From NCBI RefSeq assembly GCF_016863315.1, contig NZ_BOOQ01000032.1, positions 117,158 through 181,157 of the forward strand: a stretch of 64,000 nucleotides of DNA. Direction: 5' to 3'. The notes beneath the pieces were generated by a model. The model was not told the DNA's origin and searched no databases. It saw only the letters and a program-made list of their open reading frames with translations. The translations under genes and the position numbers were made by a program. This document shows positions 37,916 through 46,193 of the stretch, piece by piece. Within the stretch, counting starts at the first letter, position 1, and every line of letters begins with the position of its first letter. Source of the DNA: Planotetraspora silvatica. GTDB lineage: Bacteria; Actinomycetota; Actinomycetes; Streptosporangiales; Streptosporangiaceae.

Positions 37916-38638
37916 TCAGATCGCGACCGTGACCCCGGTGTGGACCACGGTGAAGCCGAGTCGCTCGTAGACCCTCATGGCCGGGTTCGCGTGCGAGACC
38001 GCCAGGCCGATGGCACGGTGCCCGTCGGCGGCGGCCCTGTCCATGGTGGCCGCGAGCAGCGCGTGCCCGAGGCCCGGGGGCGAGGCGACCGGATGGCGGG
38101 CGACGTCCGAGATCCAGGGGGTGCCGCGCCAGTCGTTGACCAGCACTCCCCCGACCACGGTGTCGTCCGCGTCCACGGCGAGAGCGCTGCACGGCAGCAG
38201 CCTGCCCACGATCTCGCCGCCGAGCAGCGGCACCAGATGCTCGGACAACGTCTGCGCCTCGTCGCGCGGCCGGTGATCGGGGTGGCCCGGCGGATAGGCC
38301 GCCATCCATGTGGGAAGCAGGTCCTCCGGCGACCGGTCGCACGGCACGAACCGGAAACCGCTCGGGGGCGCGACCTTCGACGGCGTCCTGGCGCGCAGGT
38401 CGCAGGACATCCCGTGCGCGTGCCGTACGAGCCGGGCGCCCTGCTCGATCAGCTCGCCGGACAGGTCCTCCGACGTCGAGACGATCCAGCCGCGCAGGCG
38501 GGTCATGATGAGGTCGGCCGCTCCCGGCCCGAGCACCTCCACGAGGTCGGCCCACGGCCTGCCGTCCCGGACGCCCTCCACGTAGCTGAGCACGGGGTTT
38601 CCGTCGTCATCGGCGATGATCTGGCGCTCGTCGTCCAT
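37916..38638 (-). CDS. GNAT family N-acetyltransferase
   Basis: 240 residues from ATG 38638. The C-terminal half carries the acetyl-CoA fold: GGVLVNDWRGTPWISDVARH, then SPPGLGHALLAATMDRAAADG and AVSHANPAMRVYERLGFTVVH. The N-terminal half (about 1-110) is unassigned. It is divergent from the XRE-type regulator with 114 bases between starts, which may control it. The acceptor is unknown. Confidence 0.83.
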   Translation of the reverse strand: MDDERQIIADDDGNPVLSYVEGVRDGRPWADLVEVLGPGAADLIMTRLRGWIVSTSEDLSGELIEQGARLVRHAHGMSCDLRARTPSKVAPPSGFRFVPCDRSPEDLLPTWMAAYPPGHPDHRPRDEAQTLSEHLVPLLGGEIVGRLLPCSALAVDADDTVVGGVLVNDWRGTPWISDVARHPVASPPGLGHALLAATMDRAAADGHRAIGLAVSHANPAMRVYERLGFTVVHTGVTVAI

Positions 38639-38752
38639 TATGGAAGCGTCGCGCAGGCCCCAGAGCGGGAGCAACCGGATTTCCGCCGGCGGCGGATGAG
38701 GGGGTGCAGCACACCCACTGTCTAGATAGGTAATGCGAAATAGCCTGGTCGA

Positions 38753-39586
38753 ATGGACAACGACAGGCTTCTCGGCGACTTCCTCCGCACCCGGCGTGAG
38801 ACGACGTCCATCGAGGACGTCGGCCTGCCGCCCAGTGGCCGGCGACGCACCCCGGGGTTGCGCCGCGAGGAACTCGCGATGCTCGCCGGCGTCAGCAGCG
38901 ACTATTACATCCGGCTGGAGCAGGGCCGGGAACGCAACCCGTCCCAGCAGGTGCTGAGCGCCCTCGCGGAGGCCCTGCGGCTCGACGCCGACACCACCGA
39001 CTATCTGTACGAGCTCGTGCACACGCGTGCGTGGCCGCCTCGTGCGGACGTCCGCGGACCGGAGCATGTCAGCCCGGCCCTTCTCCAGCTCATGGCGGGC
39101 TGGCACAGCAATCCGGCGTTCGTGATCGGTCGCGGCCTGAACGTGCTGGCCGCGACCCCGCTGGCCACCACGCTCTATGAGGGAGTGGCCCACCAGGAGA
39201 ACTGCCTGAAGCTGGTCTTCTTCTGCGCGAGCTCACGGGACTTCTACCTCGACTGGGAGGAGGCCGCCGCGTACAAGGTGGCCGAACTGCGTGCGGCGGT
39301 GGGAAGGGACCCCGGCAACCCGGATCTCATTCAGCTCGTCGAGGAGCTCTCCGAGCACAGTGAGGAGTTCCGCAGCCTGTGGGCGCGCCATCACGTCCGG
39401 ACCCGGCGCAACGAGGTCAAGCGGTTCCGGCACCGTGACGTCGGCCCGGTGACCGTGTCCTGGGACGTGTTCACCGTGAACAGCGCACCCACTCAGCAGC
39501 TCATCGTCATGGGCGCCGAGCCCGACAGCACGTCGGAACGCGCTCTCGCCCATCTTGGCCAGACGCTCGCGCGGGCCTCGGCCTGA
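38753..39586 (+). CDS. XRE-family regulator with MmyB-like ligand-binding domain
   Basis: 277 residues. The N-terminal HTH holds RTPGLRREELAMLAGVSSDYYIRLEQGRE and NPSQQVLSALAEALRL in sequence. The C-terminal MmyB-like domain shows YLYELVHTR, WHSNPAFVIGRGLNVLAATPL and a closing HHVRTRRNEVKRFRHRDVG. MmyB-type proteins regulate adjacent genes, often in secondary metabolism, in response to a fatty-acid-like ligand. The divergent GNAT gene is the nearest candidate target. Confidence 0.9.
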   Translation: MDNDRLLGDFLRTRRETTSIEDVGLPPSGRRRTPGLRREELAMLAGVSSDYYIRLEQGRERNPSQQVLSALAEALRLDADTTDYLYELVHTRAWPPRADVRGPEHVSPALLQLMAGWHSNPAFVIGRGLNVLAATPLATTLYEGVAHQENCLKLVFFCASSRDFYLDWEEAAAYKVAELRAAVGRDPGNPDLIQLVEELSEHSEEFRSLWARHHVRTRRNEVKRFRHRDVGPVTVSWDVFTVNSAPTQQLIVMGAEPDSTSERALAHLGQTLARASA

Positions 39587-39599
39587 CTTCCCGTACGGC

Positions 39600-39986
39600 T
39601 CAGGCCGGCAGGAGGCAGAACTCGTTGCCTTCCGGGTCGGTCAGCACGACCCAGCCCTCGTGGACGGCGGCCAGACGCGCTCCGAGTGCGCACAGCCGCT
39701 CCACCTCCGCGTCGAGGTCGTCGCAGGTCAGGTCGAGATGGAGCCGGTTCTTGACGACCTTCGGCTCCGGGATCAGCACGAAGAAGAAGCGTGGCGTCAC
39801 ACCCGGCCGCGACTCCACCAGAACGGTCGGATCGTCCTCCGGATCGTCGATGCCGTTGCTTCGCAGGCGCTCGAGTTCGGCCTCGTCGTACGGCGCTATC
39901 GCGTAGTCGTCGAGTGCGGCCGCCCAGAACCGCGCGACCGTGGCGGGATGCCGGCAGTCGACCACGATGTCCTTGATCCGGGCCAT
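39600..39986 (-). CDS. VOC (glyoxalase/bleomycin-resistance fold) family protein
   Basis: 128 residues. Paired beta-alpha-beta-beta-beta modules: IKDIVVDCRHPATVARFWAA at the start, and NRLHLDLTCDDLDAEVERL with VLTDPEGNEFCLLPA at the end. Likely metal ligands are the His in LHLDL and the terminal Glu. The family includes dioxygenases, glyoxalases and antibiotic-binding proteins; function here is open. Confidence 0.88.
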   Translation of the reverse strand: MARIKDIVVDCRHPATVARFWAAALDDYAIAPYDEAELERLRSNGIDDPEDDPTVLVESRPGVTPRFFFVLIPEPKVVKNRLHLDLTCDDLDAEVERLCALGARLAAVHEGWVVLTDPEGNEFCLLPA

Positions 39987-40015
39987 GACGCCATCGTCTC
40001 CCAGTTCGCCCCGGA

Positions 40016-40443
40016 TCAGAGGTTTCCGAGCTCGCTTCTCCGGCGGTAGAGATCACGCAGGACGCCGACCTCCGCGCCGTGATGCACGATCTCATCGAAG
40101 ACGTGCAGGGCCAGGTCGACCGTCGAGTCCTTGGCGTAGAGGCCGAAGGCCGGGCCGATGGGACTCCACCACCGCTGCTCGTCGATCCCGCCGATTCCCG
40201 CACGCCAGTCCCGGTAGGCGCGCTCCAGGAAGGCACGGGCGCCGGATCAGGAGCGGGTTCTCCCGTCGGGCCGCCCCCGTCGCCGTCGATCCGCCACCGC
40301 CCGGCGTCGTCCTGACGCACCGACCAGCAGCCCGGAACGGGTTCCCAGAAGTACTCGTCGTCGCTCAGGCCGTCCAGTCGATCGAGGAAGCGGTCCCAGA
40401 CGAAGTCGAACGCCTTCTCCAGCGAGTTTCCGATGTCGGCCAT
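40016..40443 (-). pseudogene. Broken DinB/YfiT-like gene
   Basis: The start at 40443 reads MADIGNSLEKAFDFVWDRFL and continues to DGDGGGPTGEPAPDPAP, the normal N-terminus of an actinobacterial DinB-family protein. The frame then shifts near 40230: the continuing part AFLERAYRDWRAGIGGIDEQ and VDLALHVFDEIVHHGAEVG to the stop at 40016-40018 lies in another frame. The segment between, with the first metal-ligand helix, about 40 residues, is missing. A deletion with frameshift has inactivated it, unless it is a sequencing error. Confidence 0.75.
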
Positions 40444-40497
40444 GGTGCAGTCTTCTTCGGATCGATTCGGAGGGTCAACCCCGGGCGTGCACGCGTG

Positions 40498-40525
40498 AGG
40501 CCCTTCCGGCGAACCGGAAGGGCCT
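40498..40525 (-). terminator. Terminator after the secreted-protein gene
   Basis: AGGCCCTTCCGG-CGAA-CCGGAAGGGCCT is a perfect 12-bp stem with a stable CGAA loop, 60 bases past the stop at 40586. A second stem GGTGGAG (40529-40535)/CTCCACC (40552-40558) lies between it and the gene. Confidence 0.85.
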
Positions 40526-40585
40526 CGTGGTGGAGCCGCCTCGCAGTGGGACTCCACCGATCATCCGCCGATCAGCGCGTGAAGC

Positions 40586-41551
40586 TCACTGCTGGAAGTG
40601 GCCGGGGCCGAGCACCTGCCAGGAGGAGCCGTGCGGGTCGTCGATCGACCGATACGGAGCGGCGAAGCTGAGCGCCTGCGAGGTGGAGCGCTTGATCGCC
40701 CAGAGGGTGGGCTTGTCACCCGAGCGGTCCCAGGCGATGCCCTGGCCCTCGACGTTCGGCAGGGTGACCGTGGCGACCCACTCGAGTTCGGGGCCGGCGG
40801 CCGGAAGGTTCATGACGTACGCCTCGCCGAGGTCGTGCCCGGTGAGCCAGAGCCGGCCGTCGGGTCCCCACGATCCACCGGAATTGCTCATCGGCTTGAA
40901 CCGGTCGAGGATCGTCTTCGGGATGTTCCAGGACTCGACGACCTGGAAGTGGTCGTCCATCTTGACGATCTGCGTGTTGTAGGTCTCGCCATACGGCACG
41001 GTCTCGCCGTCCGGCACTACGTCGTAGTTGGCGAAGCCCGCCCACCACGCCCCGTCGTGCCGGTCCAGCCAGGTCAGCGAGCCGCGGTAGATGCCGAAGC
41101 TGTAGGTGTCGACGTGCCGCATCGTCTTGGTGTCGAACACCTCGATCGAGCTCTCCATCGGCGACTGGTCGTAGTTGGAGTGCGCGGCGTACAGCTTGTC
41201 GCCGACCACCACGGCGCTGTCCATGTGGATGATCGGGCCGGCGGGGTCACTCACGAACTGCAGCAACGGCTTGCCGGTCGCCTTGTCGTGCTTGGTGATC
41301 TTACGGTTGTCGACCACGTAGAAGTACTTCTTGTCGACGGCGACGGCCTGGTTCGCGTCGAAGGTGTCATAGGACCTGGAGAGAGTGGCGGTGAACACCG
41401 GGGGCTCGACGGCGGCCGCGGCCGACACGGTGGTCGCGACATGCGCCGGCGCTGCCGCCTGGGCGGGCACGAGGCCCGTGCTCAGGGCGAGCGCTCCAAC
41501 GGTGATCGAGGCCGCCAGTCCAGTGGCGATCTTCGCTCGGGTGGGCATCAT
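40586..41551 (-). CDS. Secreted protein, probable beta-propeller
   Basis: About 321 residues from ATG 41551, preceded by GGAGG. A Sec signal peptide (IATGLAASITVGALALSTG, cleavage after PAQAA) leads into repeated strand blocks such as AVAVDKKYFYVVDNRKITKH, AVVVGDKLYAAHSNYDQSP, SWGPDGRLWLTGHDLGEAYV and GIAWDRSGDKPTLWAIKRST. These alternating units look like a beta-propeller without catalytic residues. The 14-bp palindrome at 41622-41635 may regulate it. Confidence 0.8.
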   Translation of the reverse strand: MMPTRAKIATGLAASITVGALALSTGLVPAQAAAPAHVATTVSAAAAVEPPVFTATLSRSYDTFDANQAVAVDKKYFYVVDNRKITKHDKATGKPLLQFVSDPAGPIIHMDSAVVVGDKLYAAHSNYDQSPMESSIEVFDTKTMRHVDTYSFGIYRGSLTWLDRHDGAWWAGFANYDVVPDGETVPYGETYNTQIVKMDDHFQVVESWNIPKTILDRFKPMSNSGGSWGPDGRLWLTGHDLGEAYVMNLPAAGPELEWVATVTLPNVEGQGIAWDRSGDKPTLWAIKRSTSQALSFAAPYRSIDDPHGSSWQVLGPGHFQQ

Positions 41552-41621
41552 TTCCTCCAAGGGCACTTCGCGTTGAGGGAAGGCGCCGGATCGCTCGCCC
41601 GTCCGCGACCGATGACCGGTG

Positions 41622-41635
41622 CGTTCGCGCGAACG
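41622..41635. promoter_or_regulatory. Perfect 14-bp palindrome upstream of the secreted-protein gene
   Basis: CGTTCGCGCGAACG, 71 bases before the start, in a promoter-sized gap. It is a good candidate operator for a TetR/MarR-size dimer; the regulator is unknown. Confidence 0.45.
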
Positions 41636-41828
41636 AAACGCCTGACTCAGACCCGAAATGACCTTTTCGGCCGTGATGTTCTTGTGAGCGAACGTGACTC
41701 AACCGGTCGATGAACCAGTCAAGAAAGGCGGCTCCTGCGCGGCTCGCAGCAGTCGCTCCGCCACCGAACGTAGGTGTCCGGACAACTCGGGAGGACACCA
41801 CAACATCCCGCCGGCCGGGTGACGGCGG

Positions 41829-42119
41829 TCAGTCGGCCTTGAAGGGGTCGTGCTCGGCCAGCAGCTTGTCGAGTCTGGCCTGGTCGACCCGGCCGACGAG
41901 GGTGCTCTCCTCCTGCCGGTCCCTGACGCACTTGGCGAGGGTGAACGTCGACGTCACCACGTAGAGCAGGCCCAGGCTCAGAAACGCCCGGACCCAGCCG
42001 TTCACGGGCAGGTACGCGATGCCGACCGCGAGAGCGGTCACCGAGATCCCGAACGAGATCACGGCCTGAATGTAGAAGGCGGTCGTCGTGGTCGGAGCGG
42101 TTTGCACGGGTCGTGTCAT
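41829..42119 (-). CDS. YiaA/YiaB-type two-helix membrane protein
   Basis: 96 residues from ATG 42119. Two membrane helices (TAFYIQAVISFGISVTALAV and FLSLGLLYVVTSTFTLAKCV) form the small YiaAB module; the tail is charged. The family is found as small inner-membrane proteins of unknown role. No Shine-Dalgarno is clear, though the start is the only ATG before the first helix. Confidence 0.8.
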   Translation of the reverse strand: MTRPVQTAPTTTTAFYIQAVISFGISVTALAVGIAYLPVNGWVRAFLSLGLLYVVTSTFTLAKCVRDRQEESTLVGRVDQARLDKLLAEHDPFKAD

Positions 42120-42156
42120 ATGACCATCGTCGGCATGGTCTGTCCGCGTGTCGTGA

Positions 42157-42190
42157 GTGCGCCTACTCAGCGCGAGATGAGTAGGCGCAC
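42157..42190. promoter_or_regulatory. 13-bp perfect hairpin in a divergent intergenic region
   Basis: GTGCGCCTACTCA (42157-42169) pairs with TGAGTAGGCGCAC (42178-42190) around an 8-base loop. The flanking genes (YiaA/B leftward, DUF2278 rightward) both transcribe away from it, so it cannot terminate either. It could be a shared operator or the end of a small RNA. Confidence 0.55.
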
Positions 42191-42361
42191 GATCCGATGT
42201 CGTACGGAACGGAGTTCTCCGGCGATGCCCGCGGGGAGGCACGAATAACGGGACTTGTTTTCCAAATGCCGCAATGTTGGCCATTCGACCGGCGTCGAGA
42301 TTACTGTCGAAATCGCACACGAGCCGATGTGACTCGACGCCAGGTGATTGGAGCCTCGCCG

Positions 42362-43366
42362 ATGCCGTTGCGGTCCTATGGCGTACTGGCCGGTCGCGCC
42401 GTCGACCGGCGCCGTGAGGGAACCACCGACACCCCGCACTTCCAGATCCATCTCCTCGACGCCGGCGGGACCGCCTATCGGGCCGCGGTCAACGTCCAGT
42501 CGCAGCAGTCCCCCTCCGAGTTGCTCTACCTCGCCGACGAGGACTTCAGTCACCCTGTCACGGCGCTCCTGCCAGAGCCGGGCAGCGGTTGGACGGCACT
42601 CGCGTCGAGATCCGGCGGCGCGAGCCTGGATTTCATCCGCGGCAACCTGTTCGACCCCGCGCTCATGCGCACGCTCCCGCCCGAACTTCCCGGCCAGGAC
42701 AACGACCTGGCCGACAAACTCGACCATTACCTCCAGCGGGCGATCGCCGACCCGGCCGCCGGCGTCTACGTCTTCGGCGAGCGGTGGGGGCCCGAACCCT
42801 CCACCCGCGACAAGGTCTTCGGCTTCCTGCCCGGCAACGGCGTCCACGACGTCCACATGAACCAGGGCAACAGCGGAAGCTTCCGCAAGGACGACGGCGT
42901 CTGGCAGGACGGAGGCCTTCTGATCCACCTGCCCGCCGAGCAGCGGTGGATCGCGATCTTCCTGGCCTTCCAGTCCCAGGCCTGGCACACCGACGACGCC
43001 ACCGGACACGCCGTCGACGAGGCGCCCCCGCGGCCCGTGCCGGGTGAGCGGGCGTTGCGCATCCTCGCCGCACTGGTCAACCCCCTCGGCCCCGCCCCCG
43101 AACCCGAGACCGTCACCCTCATGAACGCCTCACCCGAACCGATCGACCTCGACGGCTGGCGCCTGACCGACCAGGGAAGACGCACGCTCCGTCTCACCGG
43201 GCTCATCGGCCCGGGGGCCGCCCTCTGCCTTCCCGTCACCGCGGGGCTCCAGTTGGGCAACTCCGGCGGGGCGATCACCCTGCTCGACCCCACCGGCCCC
43301 AAAGCCGACGGCGTCTCCTACACCAAACAGCAGGCGGCCAGGGAAGGGTGGACGATCACCTTCTGA
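42362..43366 (+). CDS. DUF2278 (YukJ-like) protein with C-terminal lamin-tail-like domain
   Basis: 334 residues from ATG 42362 with GGAG 9 bases upstream. The N-terminal DUF2278 part has LRSYGVLAGRAVDRRREG, HFQIHLLDAGGTAYRAAVNV and GVHDVHMNQGNSGSFRKDDG. The last 85 residues (VTLMNASPEPIDLDGWRLTD, LCLPVTAGLQLGNSGGAITL) have the strand pattern of a lamin-tail domain. Its role is unknown. It ends 12 bases from the convergent KAP-NACHT gene. Confidence 0.85.
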   Translation: MPLRSYGVLAGRAVDRRREGTTDTPHFQIHLLDAGGTAYRAAVNVQSQQSPSELLYLADEDFSHPVTALLPEPGSGWTALASRSGGASLDFIRGNLFDPALMRTLPPELPGQDNDLADKLDHYLQRAIADPAAGVYVFGERWGPEPSTRDKVFGFLPGNGVHDVHMNQGNSGSFRKDDGVWQDGGLLIHLPAEQRWIAIFLAFQSQAWHTDDATGHAVDEAPPRPVPGERALRILAALVNPLGPAPEPETVTLMNASPEPIDLDGWRLTDQGRRTLRLTGLIGPGAALCLPVTAGLQLGNSGGAITLLDPTGPKADGVSYTKQQAAREGWTITF

Positions 43367-43378
43367 CACTCCCGGCCC

Positions 43379-46159
43379 TCATGACCCGTTGTGCGGTCCG
43401 GCGAGATACTCCAGCAGAAGTGGGTGGACGAAGTGGTGGACGTCGGGGGCCACCTCTCGGATGAGACCGGCCTCACTCATCGCACGAATCGCATTCGGCA
43501 CCTCCAGCCCTCGCACCTCGCCTCGGCGGAATATGTTTCTGACCTCGGGATCCTCGCTCGAAAAGGTCTCCTTCCGTTCGTAGACGAGATGACGCGCAAG
43601 GTCGTGGAGAATCTGCTTGATAGGTGGTCCGACGCCGGCGGCCGCCTTTTGCTGAGCCCAGTCGGCGTACCAGGGAATGAAGTCGACCTGCCGGGCGGGC
43701 AGATCCTCGATCCAGGCTGTCATCGATGTCAGCACCGCGAGGAACTCCGGGGAACGAAGAGTCCCGGCGGGCATCCGCAGGCGCTCCAGGCGGACCCCAC
43801 GCGCGGCCAGCACCTTTCGCAGCAGTTCGGTGGAGTCCTCTTCCAGCACCCCGAGGACCTCAGCCCGCCGGAATGCGGGGTGATCCGCCAAAGGGTCGCG
43901 AGCGGGCCGGACTCGGTCGGTCACCAGGATCTTCGCGCCGGTCAGGGCCTGCCAGTTCAGCAGTTCCTGGACTATCTTGCTTCGGTCCGGGGGGTCCACC
44001 TCGTCGAGCCCATCGAGTACGTAGACCAAATGGCCTCGGCTGACCAGGGCGAACGCGTTGGTGATCGGAATCCGGTACTCGTCGGTCAACGCGTGCGTCA
44101 CCCACAGCTCGAAGTTCGCGTCGGCGAACTTGAGTGCGCGGAACCGGAGGAACACGGGGATCGGGTCATCGGGTCCCGCCTGCTGGATGAGACGCCGGGT
44201 CAGCCGCGCCGCGAGCACGGTCTTTCCGGTGCCGGGAGACCCTAGGAGGATCAACCCCTCGTTCCAGAGTTCGAGGAGTTCCTCCATCGCGATCGGTCGC
44301 GGCGGCATCTCGTCCACGCGGACCACGGGAGCCAGCAGCGTGCTCTCGTCACCCACGAGTTGACTCACCTGCCTGTCCACCCGACCGGCGAGGACATGCA
44401 GAACGGACCGCAACTCCCCCTGGCCGTGACGGCCGAGATCGGAGAAGGTCTCCGAGGTCGACTCCGGCTCCGGACCCTCGGGCTGTTGCGGCGCAGGTGA
44501 AGCCTTCACCAGGTCGATGTACGGCCGCACGTCGTCGGGAACGCCGCGCTCCGTCCGCAGGAATCCCACGATCGCCAGCGCCAGCGGATCCCAGTCGGGG
44601 ACCTGACCCTCTTCGGCGGTCTCGATGTCCTCCGCGATCCTCTTCAGAAGGGTCGAGTCCTTACCGAGCCGCTTGTAGAACTCTCCGTCGCCGTCCCGGA
44701 TCAACAGGACAGCGGCCAGAATGGCCACGTCGTACGATGCCAGCCGCCTGGCTCTGGCCACCCGGTCCTGCAAGATGAGCACATTGACGAATCGTTTGAC
44801 CGTGCGCGGGTTGTGCGGGAGGCCTATCGCCAGCAGTTCGCGGGCGGGCCTGATCTCATCCCGCAACAAGCTCTCCAGGTAGGCGCGGAACTCGTCCTGC
44901 GAAAGCCGCGGCATCTCAAACGGAAACTGAACGATCTTGTCGAGATAGTTCACGGCCGGCTGCTCACCGTATTTGCCACGGACCGCAGCGATCAGCGGCT
45001 CTTTGGCCACGCCGAGGAAGAAGACACAGTTGTCGCGATTGAAGTGCAGTTTGAGCGCCTCAAGCAATGCTGTGATCTGGTCGGCCGCGCATCGGTCGAG
45101 ATCATCGATGAAAACGACGAGGCGGCGCTTACCGGTCGCCACGAGTGCCTGTCTGATGAGCGAGCTGAGATGCTCGTCCAGTCGAGTCCGCTCCGAACGG
45201 ATCCGGAAGTTCGTCTCGTCATAGGCCTTGATGGACTTGCGCACGTCATCCAGATTGAGTCCGACCGACGACGTGAGGACCAGTGAGCCCAGGACTTCAG
45301 AGATCGTTCTCAGTGTCCGCCGTATTTCCTCCCTCCTGGCCAGCTTGAGTTCGGCGACGATGACGTGGAGGAGGGGGAGTACGGGATTGCCCTCGTACTG
45401 ATGTGGCCACGGATCGAACCAAACGTGGGCGCAGTCCGGGTAATCCTGCTCGAGTACTTCTCTGACCTGCATCAGCAGTGAAGTCTTGCCGGTTCCCCAC
45501 TCCCCGAACACGCCGATGACCATCGGCGGAGTGGCGGAACTGGCCAGCAGTGCCAGCTCTCTGGCGTACTCGGACCGGTTGAGCCTGTCCGTCTTCGCGG
45601 GCTCGTCACTGTGCGTGAACACCGCCTGCTTCGGCTCGTCGCCGATTCCCGCCCCGTCGGTCTCCGTGTGACGTCTGCGCCGCCACCACCACAAGAGCCC
45701 ACCTGACACGAGGAGCAGAGCAATCGCCAGGGGTACCCAGTACCTGATGAACCACCAGGATTCGGTCACGATGATCTGGCGCCGCGCGAGGCCTGTCTCC
45801 GCGATGAGGACCAGTTGTCCACCCCCGGCATGCCGATGCGGGCCGGCAGTGACGGTGATCATCGTGGCTCCACCGGCGGCGAGGTGGATCGTTCCGGCGC
45901 CGGAGACGGTCAGCGCATCGGCGACTGCTCCGGCGATCCGGACCTGCGCGTCCACCGCAGGTCCGGGATTGACGATCGCGACCTGCAACGGTCGGCCCGA
46001 TGCCAGGCGATCCAGCGTGATGGAGAGCGGATCCCTGTCCATGAACTCGGGCCCGGCGGCCCCCGCGGCCGCGACCTCCGTCCCCATGAGCCCCAGCAGT
46101 ACAGCCGCCATCAGACCGCAACTCAACCGCAGAAAGCGCATACCTTGATTCCATCCCAA
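43379..46159 (-). CDS. Membrane-anchored protein with tandem KAP and NACHT P-loop NTPase domains
   Basis: 926 residues. A signal peptide (residues 7-34) and an outside domain of about 110 residues lead to one membrane helix (WVPLAIALLLVSGGLLWWW, about 142-160). The first NTPase, KAP type, has Walker A FGEWGTGKTSLLMQV (about 218) and Walker B LVVFIDDLDRCAAD (about 345), with WFDPWPHQYEGNP between. The second, NACHT type, has Walker A LLGSPGTGKTVLAARL (about 638) and YVLDGLDEVDPPDR. Both sites look intact. KAP and NACHT proteins are known from phage defence and other conflict systems; two in one membrane chain is unusual. Last gene of the fxsA > STAND > MFS run. Confidence 0.88.
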   Translation of the reverse strand: MGWNQGMRFLRLSCGLMAAVLLGLMGTEVAAAGAAGPEFMDRDPLSITLDRLASGRPLQVAIVNPGPAVDAQVRIAGAVADALTVSGAGTIHLAAGGATMITVTAGPHRHAGGGQLVLIAETGLARRQIIVTESWWFIRYWVPLAIALLLVSGGLLWWWRRRRHTETDGAGIGDEPKQAVFTHSDEPAKTDRLNRSEYARELALLASSATPPMVIGVFGEWGTGKTSLLMQVREVLEQDYPDCAHVWFDPWPHQYEGNPVLPLLHVIVAELKLARREEIRRTLRTISEVLGSLVLTSSVGLNLDDVRKSIKAYDETNFRIRSERTRLDEHLSSLIRQALVATGKRRLVVFIDDLDRCAADQITALLEALKLHFNRDNCVFFLGVAKEPLIAAVRGKYGEQPAVNYLDKIVQFPFEMPRLSQDEFRAYLESLLRDEIRPARELLAIGLPHNPRTVKRFVNVLILQDRVARARRLASYDVAILAAVLLIRDGDGEFYKRLGKDSTLLKRIAEDIETAEEGQVPDWDPLALAIVGFLRTERGVPDDVRPYIDLVKASPAPQQPEGPEPESTSETFSDLGRHGQGELRSVLHVLAGRVDRQVSQLVGDESTLLAPVVRVDEMPPRPIAMEELLELWNEGLILLGSPGTGKTVLAARLTRRLIQQAGPDDPIPVFLRFRALKFADANFELWVTHALTDEYRIPITNAFALVSRGHLVYVLDGLDEVDPPDRSKIVQELLNWQALTGAKILVTDRVRPARDPLADHPAFRRAEVLGVLEEDSTELLRKVLAARGVRLERLRMPAGTLRSPEFLAVLTSMTAWIEDLPARQVDFIPWYADWAQQKAAAGVGPPIKQILHDLARHLVYERKETFSSEDPEVRNIFRRGEVRGLEVPNAIRAMSEAGLIREVAPDVHHFVHPLLLEYLAGPHNGS

Positions 46160-46193
46160 ACACGATGGATGCGTGTGTGGTGTGATCAGTCGG

